Assembly: GCA_016290415.1 (NCBI GenBank)
Contig: JAEETP010000004.1
Coordinates: forward strand, 1-64,000
Origin: Bacteroidales bacterium
GTDB taxonomy: Bacteria; Bacteroidota; Bacteroidia; Bacteroidales; UBA932
Reading direction: 5' to 3'
DNA length: 64,000 bases
The position numbers were made by a program, and so were the translations under genes. The notes beneath the pieces are model-generated. The model had not been told where the DNA came from and made no database searches. It saw nothing but the letters and a program-made list of their open reading frames with translations. Positions 1 through 8,887 of the stretch are shown here, one piece after another. The first letter of the stretch is position 1. Each line of letters opens with the position of its first letter.

Positions 1-70
1 TCGCTAGCTCAGTAGGTAGAGCACAACACTTTTAATGTTGGGGTCTTGGGTTCGAGCCCCAAGCGGGTCA
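1..70 (+). tRNA. tRNA-Lys (UUU anticodon), 5' end cut by window edge
   Basis: The anticodon stem is CAACA/TGTTG at 24-28 and 36-40, with loop CTTTTAA, so the anticodon TTT lies at 31-33. The T arm is TTGGG/CCCAA around loop TTCGAGC. The acceptor 3' strand GCGGGTC is at 63-69, with discriminator A at 70; its pairing implies that about three bases are missing before the window. CCA is not encoded. A terminator follows at once. Confidence 0.95.
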
Positions 71-71
71 C

Positions 72-99
72 AAAAAAAGCGGCAGATGCCGCTTTTTTT
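72..99 (+). terminator. Intrinsic terminator after tRNA-Lys
   Basis: Hairpin AGCGGC/GCCGCT with a 4-nt loop, preceded by seven A and followed by seven T. It lies two bases after the tRNA. Confidence 0.9.
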
Positions 100-151
100 G
101 TATTCCGGAGATTTATGCCTAACTTGCAGCAAATCACACAATCACGAGACT

Positions 152-1504
152 ATGAAACGGAATATATTCTTTTTTGCGGCTTTGCTGCTGGTGGCGGCGG
201 TCGCAATATACGGCTGCAATAAGCCGCAACCCCAACCGACTCCTGGCCCCGATTCGGACGAAGAGCCTTCACCAACACCTACGCCACCCGGGCCGGGACC
301 AGCACCAGAACATGCTACAATCATATTGTCCCAATCGACCATATCATTCGATTCTTCCGGAGGGGCAGCGTCATTTTCCGTGATTTGCAATTACGACTGG
401 ACGGCAAGTGTATCCGAGACTTGGCTCTCTTTGGACCATTCTCAGGGCACTGCATCTGAATCTGAAGTATATATAACAATCAGTTGCAGCCCCAACCAAT
501 CTTATGACAGTCGGACTGCGGTGATTTCAGTCGATTCGGAAGGATCAACTAAAGAAGTGCTGATCAAGCAGGATGGAAAGACAGCCTCACTGTCTATCAT
601 CAGCAGTACCAGCGTAAATGTGGAATCGTTCGAGGGCGACTGCTGCCATTACGAAAATACAATCAGCTTTACCACCGACCGTGATTGGACTATATGCTGC
701 GATAAAGACTGGGTACATCTCGACAAAGAGTCCGGATTGGCATCGGACAGTCCGATATCCGTGCCTTTCAAGTGTGACCGGAACACAACATCGGAAAACA
801 AAATCGCCACTATTACGGTAGATGCTTCGGGCGCCACCGCTACAGTGACAGTTACAGCACTGGCGTTCCGCGTTCCTGCACCCTTCTCGGCCAAGGTTTT
901 CTTCGAGGATTTTGAAGATGGCGAACACATCAGCGCCTGGACAACCATTGACCTGGACGGAGATGGCTACGGGTGGAGAACTATGAATAAAGATAATGGC
1001 CAAGCGCCCTTATCTGGCTCTCAGACTATGGCAAGTGAATCATACAACGGAACTTACGCCCTGACTCCAGACAACTGGGTCTTTTCTCCTGCAATGGCAC
1101 TATCTACTAAAGAACACTATGTGTCGTTTTGGATAGGTGCGCAGGACCCGGAATATCCGCTGGAGCATATCGGAGTGTATGTAACTGAAACCATACCTGA
1201 CAACGATAATCTGGAAACCGGCTGTACGTTGATACATCAATCTACACTTACTAAGAGCAATCCAATACAAACTACTGAAGTGACTGCAGAACGTCGTTAC
1301 GAACTACATGTCGCAAAGATTCCCGACAATTTCTGCGGCAAGACCATACATATCGGCTTCCGCCATTTCAACTGTACCGATAATTTCAAGGTTAATCTGG
1401 AAGATGTCAGTGTCACCGAAGGCTATCCTCAAATACCAACTGCATCTTCTTCTGCTGTCCCCAGGCGAACCTTCCAAAACGCAAAGTTTGAATCACGCCG
1501 ATAG
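152..1504 (+). CDS. BACON-domain lipoprotein with C-terminal adhesin-like domain
   Basis: The product has about 450 residues. I chose the ATG at 152 because it begins a lipoprotein signal (hydrophobic stretch, then Cys at AIYGC); the upstream frame runs into the tRNA. After a Pro-rich linker come two BACON repeats (about residues 50-145 and 150-240), then a beta-rich region with FSAKVFFEDFEDG and DGYGWRTMN motifs, as in the choice-of-anchor/cleaved-adhesin domains of Bacteroidota secreted proteins. It is probably exported to the cell surface for glycan or protein binding; the ligand is unknown. It contains two CATG tetranucleotides, which the neighbouring core genes avoid, and sits directly behind a tRNA, so it may be acquired DNA. 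Confidence 0.8.
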   Translation: MKRNIFFFAALLLVAAVAIYGCNKPQPQPTPGPDSDEEPSPTPTPPGPGPAPEHATIILSQSTISFDSSGGAASFSVICNYDWTASVSETWLSLDHSQGTASESEVYITISCSPNQSYDSRTAVISVDSEGSTKEVLIKQDGKTASLSIISSTSVNVESFEGDCCHYENTISFTTDRDWTICCDKDWVHLDKESGLASDSPISVPFKCDRNTTSENKIATITVDASGATATVTVTALAFRVPAPFSAKVFFEDFEDGEHISAWTTIDLDGDGYGWRTMNKDNGQAPLSGSQTMASESYNGTYALTPDNWVFSPAMALSTKEHYVSFWIGAQDPEYPLEHIGVYVTETIPDNDNLETGCTLIHQSTLTKSNPIQTTEVTAERRYELHVAKIPDNFCGKTIHIGFRHFNCTDNFKVNLEDVSVTEGYPQIPTASSSAVPRRTFQNAKFESRR

Positions 1505-1511
1505 ACAAAAA

Positions 1512-1540
1512 GAAACGCCTCGCAAATAGCGGGGCGTTTC
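1512..1540. terminator. Bidirectional terminator
   Basis: A 12-bp stem, one pair being a T-G wobble (GAAACGCCTCGC with GCGGGGCGTTTC, loop AAATA), between convergent genes. It has A-rich sequence on the left and CTTTC on the right, so it can end the BACON gene and the minus-strand ACT/paaK transcript. Confidence 0.85.
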
Positions 1541-1561
1541 CTTTCTGGCGTTACCCTGTCT

Positions 1562-1945
1562 CTACTCAGAGATGAGTTTCTCGCAGAGGGCGATGTCGTC
1601 GGGGCGGATGATGACCTTGGCGCTGCCGCACTGCGAAAAGGCGTACATATACTCTATGGAGATACCGCCTTCTGACAGTTTGTTCATATACGGGGCAATG
1701 GCGCCGGGACGGTCGGGGCACTCCAGGCATACGACGTCGGTGGTGTTCACTGCAAAACCAGCCTCGCGAAGCGCTGCAACGGCCTTGTCGGTGTCATCTA
1801 CAATAAGGCGCAGGATGCCGAAATCGGAGTTTTCCGAAACGGTGAAGGCCTGCATATCCACGCCGGCCTGGCCCAGGATGTTTGTAACCTCGGTGAAACG
1901 GCCGATCTTGTTCTGAAGAAATATTGATAACTGTTTTATGATCAT
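1562..1945 (-). CDS. ACT-domain protein
   Basis: 127 residues. Two ACT-like halves are visible: residues 1-70 (IKQLSIFLQNKIGRFTEVTNIL...) and about 71-127 (VVCLECPDRPGAIAPYMNKLSE...). ACT domains bind small ligands, usually amino acids, and tune enzymes. It lies 12 bp downstream of paaK on the same strand, a pairing common in anaerobes, so it may sense an aromatic amino acid or acid. The ligand is not deducible from sequence. Confidence 0.85.
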   Translation of the reverse strand: MIIKQLSIFLQNKIGRFTEVTNILGQAGVDMQAFTVSENSDFGILRLIVDDTDKAVAALREAGFAVNTTDVVCLECPDRPGAIAPYMNKLSEGGISIEYMYAFSQCGSAKVIIRPDDIALCEKLISE

Positions 1946-1957
1946 AGCGCTAAGTTA

Positions 1958-3259
1958 TTAAATTTTTCTGAGATCTTTCACGTGTTTTGCCTTGCCCGCA
2001 CTGCGCTCTATGCTGCCGGGCTCCACAACCTTGACGTCACACTTGATGCCGATGACGCTGGCAATGCGACCCACGATGGCCTTGACCAGACTGTTCATCC
2101 GGCCCACACTGTCGCCGTAGCACTCAGGCCGCAACTCCAACTCCAACTGGAAAGTGTCGGTGTTGTTCACGCGGTCTACAGTGATGAAATACTGGCCGTT
2201 GCACTCTGGGAACTCCATAATCACGGCCTCCAGCTGTGTCGGGAACACATTCACGCCGCGGATGATGAGCATATCGTCGGTGCGGCCCATAATCTTGTTC
2301 ATACGCACCGCAGTTCGGCCGCACTTGCAAGGCTCGTAGTTCAGCGAAGTCAGGTCGCGGGTGCGGTAGCGGATCACCGGCATTCCCTCTTTGGTGAGGG
2401 TGGTGAACACCAGCTCGCCCTGCTCGCCGTGAGGCACGGGCTGCAAAGTCACCGGGTCTATGATCTCCGGGTAGAACATATCTTCCCAGATGTGGGTGCC
2501 GTCCTGATACTCGCATTCGCCGCCAACGCCCGGGCCGCTGACCTCCGTGAGACCGTAGATGTCATAGGCCTTGATGCCCAGCTTCTCTTCCAGCTCTGCG
2601 CGCATATTCTCGCTCCACGGCTCGGCGCCGAAGACGCCAGCCTTGAGCTTCATATCGGAGAGCTTGAAGTCCTCGCTCTGATGCAGGCTCTCGGCCAGGA
2701 ACAGAGCGTAGGAGGGGGTGCAGCAGAGGGCCGTGACGCCCAGGTCCTTCATCAGCAGAAGCTGCTTGGCGGTGTTGCCGCTGCTGGCGGGCAGCACCGA
2801 ACAGCCCACCTTGGAGGCGCCGTCGTGGGCGCCCAGTCCGCCGGTGAAAAGGCCGTAGCCGTATGCCACCTGCACAATATCTTTGTTGGTAAGGCCGTAG
2901 GCCGTAAGGCAGCGGGCCACACCCTCGCTCCAACATTCGAGGTCGTGCTTGGTGTAACCCGCCACTATAGGCTTTCCGGTGGTGCCGCTGGAGGCGTGAA
3001 ATCGAACGATATCGCTCATAGGCGCGGCAAAGGTGCCGGTCGGATAGTAGTCGCGCAAGTCCTGCTTGGTCATAAACGGGAGCTTGCTGATATCTTCGAT
3101 TCCCTTTATGTCGGAGGGCTTTACCCCCGCAGCGTCCATACGGTCGTGATAGTACTTCACATTGTCGTAGGTGTATTTTACTATCTTGACCAGACGCTCG
3201 CTCTGCAGCCGGGTGAGTTCTTCACGCGGCATACACTCCATCTTGGCATTCCACATCAT
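1958..3259 (-). CDS. paaK: Phenylacetate-CoA ligase (PaaK family)
   Basis: 433 residues, the usual family length. It is an AMP-forming acyl-CoA ligase of the ANL superfamily. The ATP/AMP-binding motif HASSGTTGKP is near residue 88, YGLTEVSGPG near 237, YRTRDLTSL near 298, and the C-terminal hinge GRTDDMLIIRGVNVFPTQLE near 326. It activates phenylacetate, or another aryl acid such as indoleacetate, to the CoA thioester in the cytoplasm. In gut anaerobes it often works with indolepyruvate oxidoreductases, which are not in this window. It is co-directional with trpB (12 bp apart) and the ACT gene. Confidence 0.92.
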   Translation of the reverse strand: MMWNAKMECMPREELTRLQSERLVKIVKYTYDNVKYYHDRMDAAGVKPSDIKGIEDISKLPFMTKQDLRDYYPTGTFAAPMSDIVRFHASSGTTGKPIVAGYTKHDLECWSEGVARCLTAYGLTNKDIVQVAYGYGLFTGGLGAHDGASKVGCSVLPASSGNTAKQLLLMKDLGVTALCCTPSYALFLAESLHQSEDFKLSDMKLKAGVFGAEPWSENMRAELEEKLGIKAYDIYGLTEVSGPGVGGECEYQDGTHIWEDMFYPEIIDPVTLQPVPHGEQGELVFTTLTKEGMPVIRYRTRDLTSLNYEPCKCGRTAVRMNKIMGRTDDMLIIRGVNVFPTQLEAVIMEFPECNGQYFITVDRVNNTDTFQLELELRPECYGDSVGRMNSLVKAIVGRIASVIGIKCDVKVVEPGSIERSAGKAKHVKDLRKI

Positions 3260-3271
3260 AATATTGAGTCG

Positions 3272-4642
3272 TTAGAGGTTGATCTGCTGTTTCAGTTCTT
3301 CAATGTTTTCGTGAATGTATTCGTCACTCACCTCGCCGTTCACCAGGTTGCCGGCCAGATACTGGTCGTATGCGCTGATATCTATAAGGCCGTGGCCGCT
3401 GAGGTTGAAGAGGATGACTTTTTCCTCGCCCTTGGCGTCGCAGGCCTTTGCCTCGCGGATGGCAGCTGCAATTGCGTGGCAGGATTCGGGAGCGGGGATG
3501 ATGCCCTCTGCCTTGGCAAATATGAGACCCTTTTCAAATGTCTCCAGCTGAGGGATATCTACAGCCTCTACGAAGCCGTCCTTAACCAGCTGGGTCACGA
3601 TCATACCTGCACCGTGATAGCGCAGACCGCCGGCGTGGATATTGGAAGGGCGGAAGTTGTGTCCCAGGGTAAACATAGGGATCAGAGGGGTCATACCTAC
3701 CTCGTCGCCAAAGTCGTAGTGGAACACACCCTTGGTGAATTTAGGGCAGGAAAGGGGTTCTGCTGCAATGTAGCGGGTGTTCTTATGCTCGCCGGAGAAA
3801 GTGTGACGCATAAACGGGAATGCAAGACCGCCAAAGTTGCTGCCGCCGCCAAAGCAACCGATAATGATGTCGGGATATTCGCCGGCCATCTTCATCTGTT
3901 TCTCTGCCTCAAGGCCGATTACGCTCTGGTGCAGGGTAACGTGGTTCAGCACTGAACCCAGGGAGTAGCGGCAGTTGGGAGTGTTCATTGCCAGCTCCAC
4001 AGCTTCGCTGATGGCGGTACCCAGCGAACCCTGGTGGTTGGGATCCTTGGTCAGGATGTCCTTGCCGGCGCGGGTACTCATAGAAGGAGAAGCTATAACC
4101 TGGGCGCCATAGGTCTGCATAATGCTGCGGCGGTAGGGTTTCTGCTCGTAAGAAATCTTAACCATATAAACGGCTGCCTCAATGCCGAACACCTTGGCTG
4201 CATAGCTCAGCGCGGTGCCCCACTGACCTGCACCGGTCTCGGTGGTGACATTGGTGATGCCCTCTTTCTTGCAGTAATAAGCCTGCGGCAGGGCGCTGTT
4301 GAGTTTGTGACTGCCCACCGGGCTCACGCTCTCGTTCTTGAAATAGATGTGGCACTTGGTGCCGATGGCCTCTTCCAGGCCGTAGGCGCGCACCAGCGGA
4401 GTGGAGCGGTAGGACTTATACAGGTCGCGAACCTCCTCGGGGATGTCGATCCACTTGTCGGTCTGGTTGAGCTCCTGCTCAGATGCAGTCCTGGTGAAAA
4501 TGTGGGCCAGGTCATCTACAGTGACGGGCTGTTTGGTGCCGGGGTGCAGCATAGGCAGCGGCTTGTTGGGCATATCTGCCTGGATGTTATACCATTGCCT
4601 GGGGATCTCTTCTTCCTGAAGGATAAATCGTTTGGTTGCCAT
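3272..4642 (-). CDS. trpB: Tryptophan synthase beta chain (TrpB2 type)
   Basis: 456 residues from the ATG at 4642 (MATKRF); an in-frame start 54 bp upstream is less likely because it adds an untypical leader. It is a PLP enzyme condensing indole and serine to tryptophan. The PLP lysine is in GSHKLNSALPQAYY, the ammonium/indole-site motif is ETGAGQWGTALSYAA, and the phosphate-binding loop is CFGGGSNFGG. The long N-terminal part with IPRQWYNIQADMP is typical of the TrpB2 subgroup, which often works as a stand-alone indole scavenger. No trpA is nearby, which agrees with that role. Confidence 0.94.
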   Translation of the reverse strand: MATKRFILQEEEIPRQWYNIQADMPNKPLPMLHPGTKQPVTVDDLAHIFTRTASEQELNQTDKWIDIPEEVRDLYKSYRSTPLVRAYGLEEAIGTKCHIYFKNESVSPVGSHKLNSALPQAYYCKKEGITNVTTETGAGQWGTALSYAAKVFGIEAAVYMVKISYEQKPYRRSIMQTYGAQVIASPSMSTRAGKDILTKDPNHQGSLGTAISEAVELAMNTPNCRYSLGSVLNHVTLHQSVIGLEAEKQMKMAGEYPDIIIGCFGGGSNFGGLAFPFMRHTFSGEHKNTRYIAAEPLSCPKFTKGVFHYDFGDEVGMTPLIPMFTLGHNFRPSNIHAGGLRYHGAGMIVTQLVKDGFVEAVDIPQLETFEKGLIFAKAEGIIPAPESCHAIAAAIREAKACDAKGEEKVILFNLSGHGLIDISAYDQYLAGNLVNGEVSDEYIHENIEELKQQINL

Positions 4643-4698
4643 AGTTGTAAAGATTAAATGTTTGTTAATTATTGTTTGTATTGTTTTTTCCAACAAAA

Positions 4699-4724
4699 AA
4701 GGCCGATCCCAAAGGACCGGCCTT
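4699..4724 (-). terminator. Intrinsic terminator downstream of asnA
   Basis: Stem AAGGCCG/CGGCCTT with a loop containing a second short stem. On the minus strand it is followed by six T. It lies between asnA and trpB, so it probably ends the asnA transcript; a role as a leader attenuator for trpB cannot be excluded. Confidence 0.75.
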
Positions 4725-4912
4725 ATATGTTTTATCTTATGTTCCTATTATTTGGTACTACACGATCGGTGATGCGCACACAGAAACACTTGATTGCCAA
4801 AACCAAGCGCGCCAAAAGAAAAAGCTGTTAACCTGTGCGTTCATTTCAATCGCTGTTCTGGGAACAAAGGTTTGTAGAAAAAATTATAAATGCAAATATT
4901 TTTTTAAAAATT

Positions 4913-5950
4913 TTAAATCAACGGCATTCCGTGTGCCTTGCAGGCGTCTCTCATATCGTCTGGCCAGATGCTGCTCTGAATCTCGCCGATGTGGCCTTTT
5001 CGAAGCAGGAACATACACAGACGGCTCTGCCCGATACCGCCTCCGATGCTTTGCGGAAGGCCTCCAGAAAGCAGCCGGCGGTGGAAGTAGAGCTCGGCGC
5101 GGGCCTCTTCGCCGCGGATCTCCAGCTGACGGTGCAGCGCCTCTGCATCTACGCGGATACCCATAGAAGAAATCTCGAACGCACTCTCAAGAACCGGATT
5201 CCAAAGCAGGATGTCGCCGTTCAGGCCGGCAAGGCCGTTCTCTGCGATGCTGCTCCAGTCGTCATAGTCCGGAGCGCGGCCGTCGTGCGGCTTGCCGTCG
5301 GAGAGGGCTCCGCCTATGCCTATCACGAACACAGCCCCGTATTTGCGGGTGATCTCGTTTTCACGCTCCTTGGCGCTGAGGCCGGGATAGCGGTCCAGCA
5401 GCTCCTGTGCGTGTATATAGGTGATCTTTTCCGGCAGGATAGGAGTGATGGCGGGATACTTCTCGTATACCATATACTCCGTCTGCAGCAGCACATTATA
5501 TATGCCGTCCACCTTATTCTTAAGATAGGCGAGGGTGCGCTCGCCGTGGCCCATTACTGCCTCCCAGTCCCACTGGTCCACATATAAAGAGTGGAGATTG
5601 TCCAACTCTTCGTCGGGGCGGATGGCGTTCATATCGGTGTAGATGCCGTATCCGCGGGGAATCTTGTACTCCGCCAGCGTCATCCTTTTCCACTTTGCCA
5701 GAGAGTGGACAATCTCGGCCCGCTGGTCGCCCATATCGCCGATGGCGAAAGTCACCGGCCGCTCGATGCCGTTCAGGTCGTCGTTGATGCCCAGTCCGCT
5801 CTTGACAAACAGCGGCGCCGTGACACGCCTCAGCCGCAGCTGCGACGCCAGGCACTGCTGGAAAAAGTCCTTTATGCTTTTGATGGCCTGCTCCGTCTCG
5901 GGGAGAGTAAGGTAGGCCTTATAGTCTTTGGGAAGTATCAGTTTGCTCAT
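4913..5950 (-). CDS. asnA: Aspartate--ammonia ligase
   Basis: 345 residues from the ATG at 5950 (MSKLILPKDY); a TTG two codons upstream is less likely. It makes asparagine from aspartate, ammonia and ATP, forming AMP, in the cytoplasm, and resembles class II aminoacyl-tRNA synthetase catalytic cores. Recognisable AsnA stretches are VTAPLFVKSGLGINDDLNG near residue 43, ERPVTFAIGDMGDQRAEIVHSLAKWKR near 63, and SIGGGIGQSRLCMFLLRKGHIGEIQ near the end. Length fits the family (about 330-345). A -7 promoter box lies just upstream. Confidence 0.96.
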   Translation of the reverse strand: MSKLILPKDYKAYLTLPETEQAIKSIKDFFQQCLASQLRLRRVTAPLFVKSGLGINDDLNGIERPVTFAIGDMGDQRAEIVHSLAKWKRMTLAEYKIPRGYGIYTDMNAIRPDEELDNLHSLYVDQWDWEAVMGHGERTLAYLKNKVDGIYNVLLQTEYMVYEKYPAITPILPEKITYIHAQELLDRYPGLSAKERENEITRKYGAVFVIGIGGALSDGKPHDGRAPDYDDWSSIAENGLAGLNGDILLWNPVLESAFEISSMGIRVDAEALHRQLEIRGEEARAELYFHRRLLSGGLPQSIGGGIGQSRLCMFLLRKGHIGEIQSSIWPDDMRDACKAHGMPLI

Positions 5951-5969
5951 ATCCAATGGCAGTTTGGGG

Positions 5970-5977
5970 CAAAGATA
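5970..5977 (-). promoter_or_regulatory. -7 promoter box of asnA
   Basis: TATCTTTG on the minus strand, an exact match to the Bacteroidota TAnnTTTG box, 20 bp upstream of the asnA ATG and between the trmD stop and asnA. No clear -33 TTTG was found at the expected distance. Confidence 0.55.
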
Positions 5978-5983
5978 GAAAAA

Positions 5984-6664
5984 TTACTCTTCCTTGAGCA
6001 AATACGGCCTGAGCCGCCGGGTGCGCTCCAGCGACTGCTCGTCCTGCCAGGCCTTAATAAGCTTGGGGTTGCCGGAAAGAAGCACGTCGGGCACCTTCCA
6101 GCCTTTGAAGTCGGCCGGGCGGGTGTATACTGGCGGGGAGAGGAGGTCGTCCTGGAAGGAGTCTGACAGGGCGCTGGTCTCGTCGCCTATGGCGCCCGGA
6201 ATCAGCCGTACGGCGGCATCCACAATAATGGCGGCGGGGATTTCGCCACCGCTCAGCACATAGTCACCCACCGAAATCTCGCGGGTGATCAAATGCTCGC
6301 GGATGCGGTGGTCTATGCCCTTGTAGTGGCCGCACAGGATAATAACATTCTGCATACACGAGATCTCGTTGGCGTCGCCCTGGTCCAGGATTTTGCCGTC
6401 GGGAGAGGTGTAGATTATCTCGTCGTAGTCGCGCTCGCTTTTGAGGTGCTCTATCAGGTTGTAGACCGGCTCTATTTTCATCACCATACCGGCGTCTCCG
6501 CCGAAGGCGTAATCGTCTATCTGCTTGTAATTACCGCTGCCCCAGTCGTGCAGATTATGTACAAAAATCTCTACCAGACCTTTGTCGCGGGCCCTTTTTA
6601 CAATGGAATAATTCAGCGGGCTGTCCAGCAGCTCCGGCACGGCGGTGATAATATCGAATCTCAT
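5984..6664 (-). CDS. trmD: tRNA (guanine37-N1)-methyltransferase
   Basis: 226 residues from the internal ATG at 6664 ([11 protein letters not shown]), which matches the usual TrmD start; an in-frame ATG at 6673 would add MYA. It methylates G37 of tRNAs with S-adenosylmethionine and prevents frameshifting. The SPOUT trefoil-knot signature is visible: [30 protein letters not shown], and [15 protein letters not shown], which holds the knot. It stands upstream of asnA, separated by a promoter box. Confidence 0.96.
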   Translation of the reverse strand: MRFDIITAVPELLDSPLNYSIVKRARDKGLVEIFVHNLHDWGSGNYKQIDDYAFGGDAGMVMKIEPVYNLIEHLKSERDYDEIIYTSPDGKILDQGDANEISCMQNVIILCGHYKGIDHRIREHLITREISVGDYVLSGGEIPAAIIVDAAVRLIPGAIGDETSALSDSFQDDLLSPPVYTRPADFKGWKVPDVLLSGNPKLIKAWQDEQSLERTRRLRPYLLKEE

Positions 6665-6748
6665 AGCGTACAAAAATATGAATAAAACCCAAGTTATTTA
6701 GATTTTTTGTATAAATTCGCCCCTTACTGTACACAAAAAACCGAACAA

Positions 6749-8887
6749 ATGAGTGATGAACTTAACAAGGTTGTTTCTGAGGATGTTAATCCCGTGGAGC
6801 AATCCCCTTCCACCGGAGAAGCGCCGGTAAATGACAAATTGAGTGAAATTGCAGACAAGCTTAAAGAGGTGGCCGGCCAGGTCATTGACAAGGCTCAGGA
6901 TGCGATAGAAGACATTAAAGATGCAGCGAAAGGTTTTGCAAAGGATGCAAAGGCGTTTGTGGATGACGTGAAAGAGAATATCGCCGCCGTGGATGCTGCA
7001 GAAGAGGCTTTGAAAGACGAGGCCGAGCAGGCCAAGGCAGAAGAGCCGGCTGCAGAGGCACCCGCCGCCGAAGATGCATCCGCCGAAGAGGAGAAGGATA
7101 TCGACTTTTCCGACAAGAGTCTGAAAGAGCTTGTGGATTCGCTCAAGGAATATATCGACAATTCCGACATCAAAAAGCTTAACAAATATGCCGAGGTCAT
7201 CAAGGCCTGCTTCTACAAGAATCTCAAGAAAGAGAAAGTGGCTGCAGGGTTTGACCAGGCTGCAGAAGAGGCTGTGAAGGCATCTATGGCCGACATTCCC
7301 GCAGAGGCCCCCGAGGCCGAGGCACCCGCCGAGCCTGCCGAGCCGGCAGCAGAGGCCCCCGAAGCAGAAGCCGCATCCACCAATCCGTTTGCAGAGATAG
7401 AGCGTGGCTTCAAGAATCTCTATGGCAAATACCGCAATATGCGCGCTGAGTTTATGAGCGAGCAGAACGCAAAGCGCGAAGAGAACTTCGAGGCCAAGAG
7501 CAAGATCCTGCAGGAGCTCAAGACTCTGGTAGAGGATCCCGGCGACCTGAATAAGGCTTATCCCAAATTCCGCGAGCTGCAGAACAGCTGGCGCGCAATT
7601 GGCGCAGTGCCCCCCGCAAAGGCCAAGGATCTGTACGACTCTTACTATCACAACGTTGAGGTCTTCTACGACTTTGTGAAGATCAACAACGAACTGCGTG
7701 ATATGGACTTCAAGAAAAACCTTGAGGCCAAGGAAGAGCTCTGCAAGAAAGCAGAGGAGCTGGCAGAAAGCGGCAACAGTGTGAATGCATTCCGCGCCCT
7801 GCAGAAACTACACGAAGAGTGGAAAGAGCTGGGCCCCGTGGCCAAAGAGAAGAGAGAGGAGATCTGGGACCGCTTCAAAGCTGCCACCGCAGTGATCAAC
7901 AAGAAATATCAGGCATACTTCGAGACCGCAAAGGAAAAGCAGGTTGCCAACCTCAAGGCCAAGACCGAGCTCTGCGAGAAAGCCGAGGCTATTGCAAACA
8001 GCGACCTTAATCAGAACAGCAACTGGGCCGCTCTCACCCAGCAGATGCAGGATCTGCAGAAGGAGTGGCGCACAATAGGCTTTGCAGTCAAGAAAGAGAA
8101 CGAGAAGATATACGAGCGCTTCCGCGCTGCCTGCGACAAGTTCTTCACCGCCAAGAAGCAGTTCCACTCCGACTTCAAAGACCAGTTGGCTGCCAACCTG
8201 GCAAAGAAAGAAGAGCTTTGCGAGAAGGCCGAGGCCGTTATGAACAGCGAAGACTGGAAGAAGACCTCCGACATCCTCATCAACCTGCAGAAGCAGTGGA
8301 AAGAGATCGGTCCCGTTCCCAAAAAGAAATCGGACCAGATTTGGAACCGCTTCCGCGCCGCCTGCGACACTTTCTTCAACAACAAGGACAAGCAGGGTGC
8401 CGGCAAGGGCGCAAGTATGACCGAGAATCTGGCTGCCAAGAAAGAGCTGATTGCCGCCATAGAGGGCTTCGAACTCTCCGGCAACCACGACGAGGACCTG
8501 GCTGCAATGCACGACTTCCAGGCCAAGTGGCGTGAAATAGGCTTCATCCCCTACAAGGACAAAGATAAAATCCAGGCCGCTTACCGCGACGCCCTCAAGG
8601 CCAAGTTCGGAGAGCTGGCATCAGAAGACCGTCCGGCACGCCGCGGCGGCTTCCAGGAGCGTCCCCGCAGCGCCGCTCCCCGTCAGCTTACAGAGAAAGA
8701 CCGCCTGATCCAGCAGTATGTCAAGCTGGAGCAGGACATCGCCACCTGGGAAAACAATATCGGATTCTTCGAGAAGTCCAAGGGTGCCGAGGCTCTTATA
8801 GGCGACTACCGCACCAAGATAGAAGACGCAAAGAAAGAGTTGGCAGCCCTTGAGGCACAAATCAAGGAGATGGCGGCTGATGAATAA
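6749..8887 (+). CDS. DUF349-repeat protein
   Basis: 712 residues from MSDELNK at 6749. An acidic, Ala/Glu-rich N-terminal part (to about residue 220) is followed by at least four tandem helical DUF349 repeats with the recurring motif LxxxWxxIGxVPxxxxxxxWxRFRAACDxFF. The C-terminal 100 residues look like coiled coil. The family is universal in Bacteroidota and mostly uncharacterised; DUF349 proteins are predicted nucleic-acid or envelope-stress factors, but this is not proven. Its stop overlaps the yidC start by 8 bp, so translation is probably coupled and a link to membrane-protein biogenesis is plausible. Confidence 0.88.
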   Translation: MSDELNKVVSEDVNPVEQSPSTGEAPVNDKLSEIADKLKEVAGQVIDKAQDAIEDIKDAAKGFAKDAKAFVDDVKENIAAVDAAEEALKDEAEQAKAEEPAAEAPAAEDASAEEEKDIDFSDKSLKELVDSLKEYIDNSDIKKLNKYAEVIKACFYKNLKKEKVAAGFDQAAEEAVKASMADIPAEAPEAEAPAEPAEPAAEAPEAEAASTNPFAEIERGFKNLYGKYRNMRAEFMSEQNAKREENFEAKSKILQELKTLVEDPGDLNKAYPKFRELQNSWRAIGAVPPAKAKDLYDSYYHNVEVFYDFVKINNELRDMDFKKNLEAKEELCKKAEELAESGNSVNAFRALQKLHEEWKELGPVAKEKREEIWDRFKAATAVINKKYQAYFETAKEKQVANLKAKTELCEKAEAIANSDLNQNSNWAALTQQMQDLQKEWRTIGFAVKKENEKIYERFRAACDKFFTAKKQFHSDFKDQLAANLAKKEELCEKAEAVMNSEDWKKTSDILINLQKQWKEIGPVPKKKSDQIWNRFRAACDTFFNNKDKQGAGKGASMTENLAAKKELIAAIEGFELSGNHDEDLAAMHDFQAKWREIGFIPYKDKDKIQAAYRDALKAKFGELASEDRPARRGGFQERPRSAAPRQLTEKDRLIQQYVKLEQDIATWENNIGFFEKSKGAEALIGDYRTKIEDAKKELAALEAQIKEMAADE

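Noticed and set aside
35-151. Upstream extension of the BACON gene into the tRNA
   Set aside because: The extra residues come from the tRNA and its terminator; the lipoprotein signal starts at 152.
1982-3955. A 657-codon open frame on the plus strand opposite paaK and trpB
   Set aside because: It is antisense to two clear enzymes, has no recognisable domain, and arises from GC-rich third positions of the real genes.
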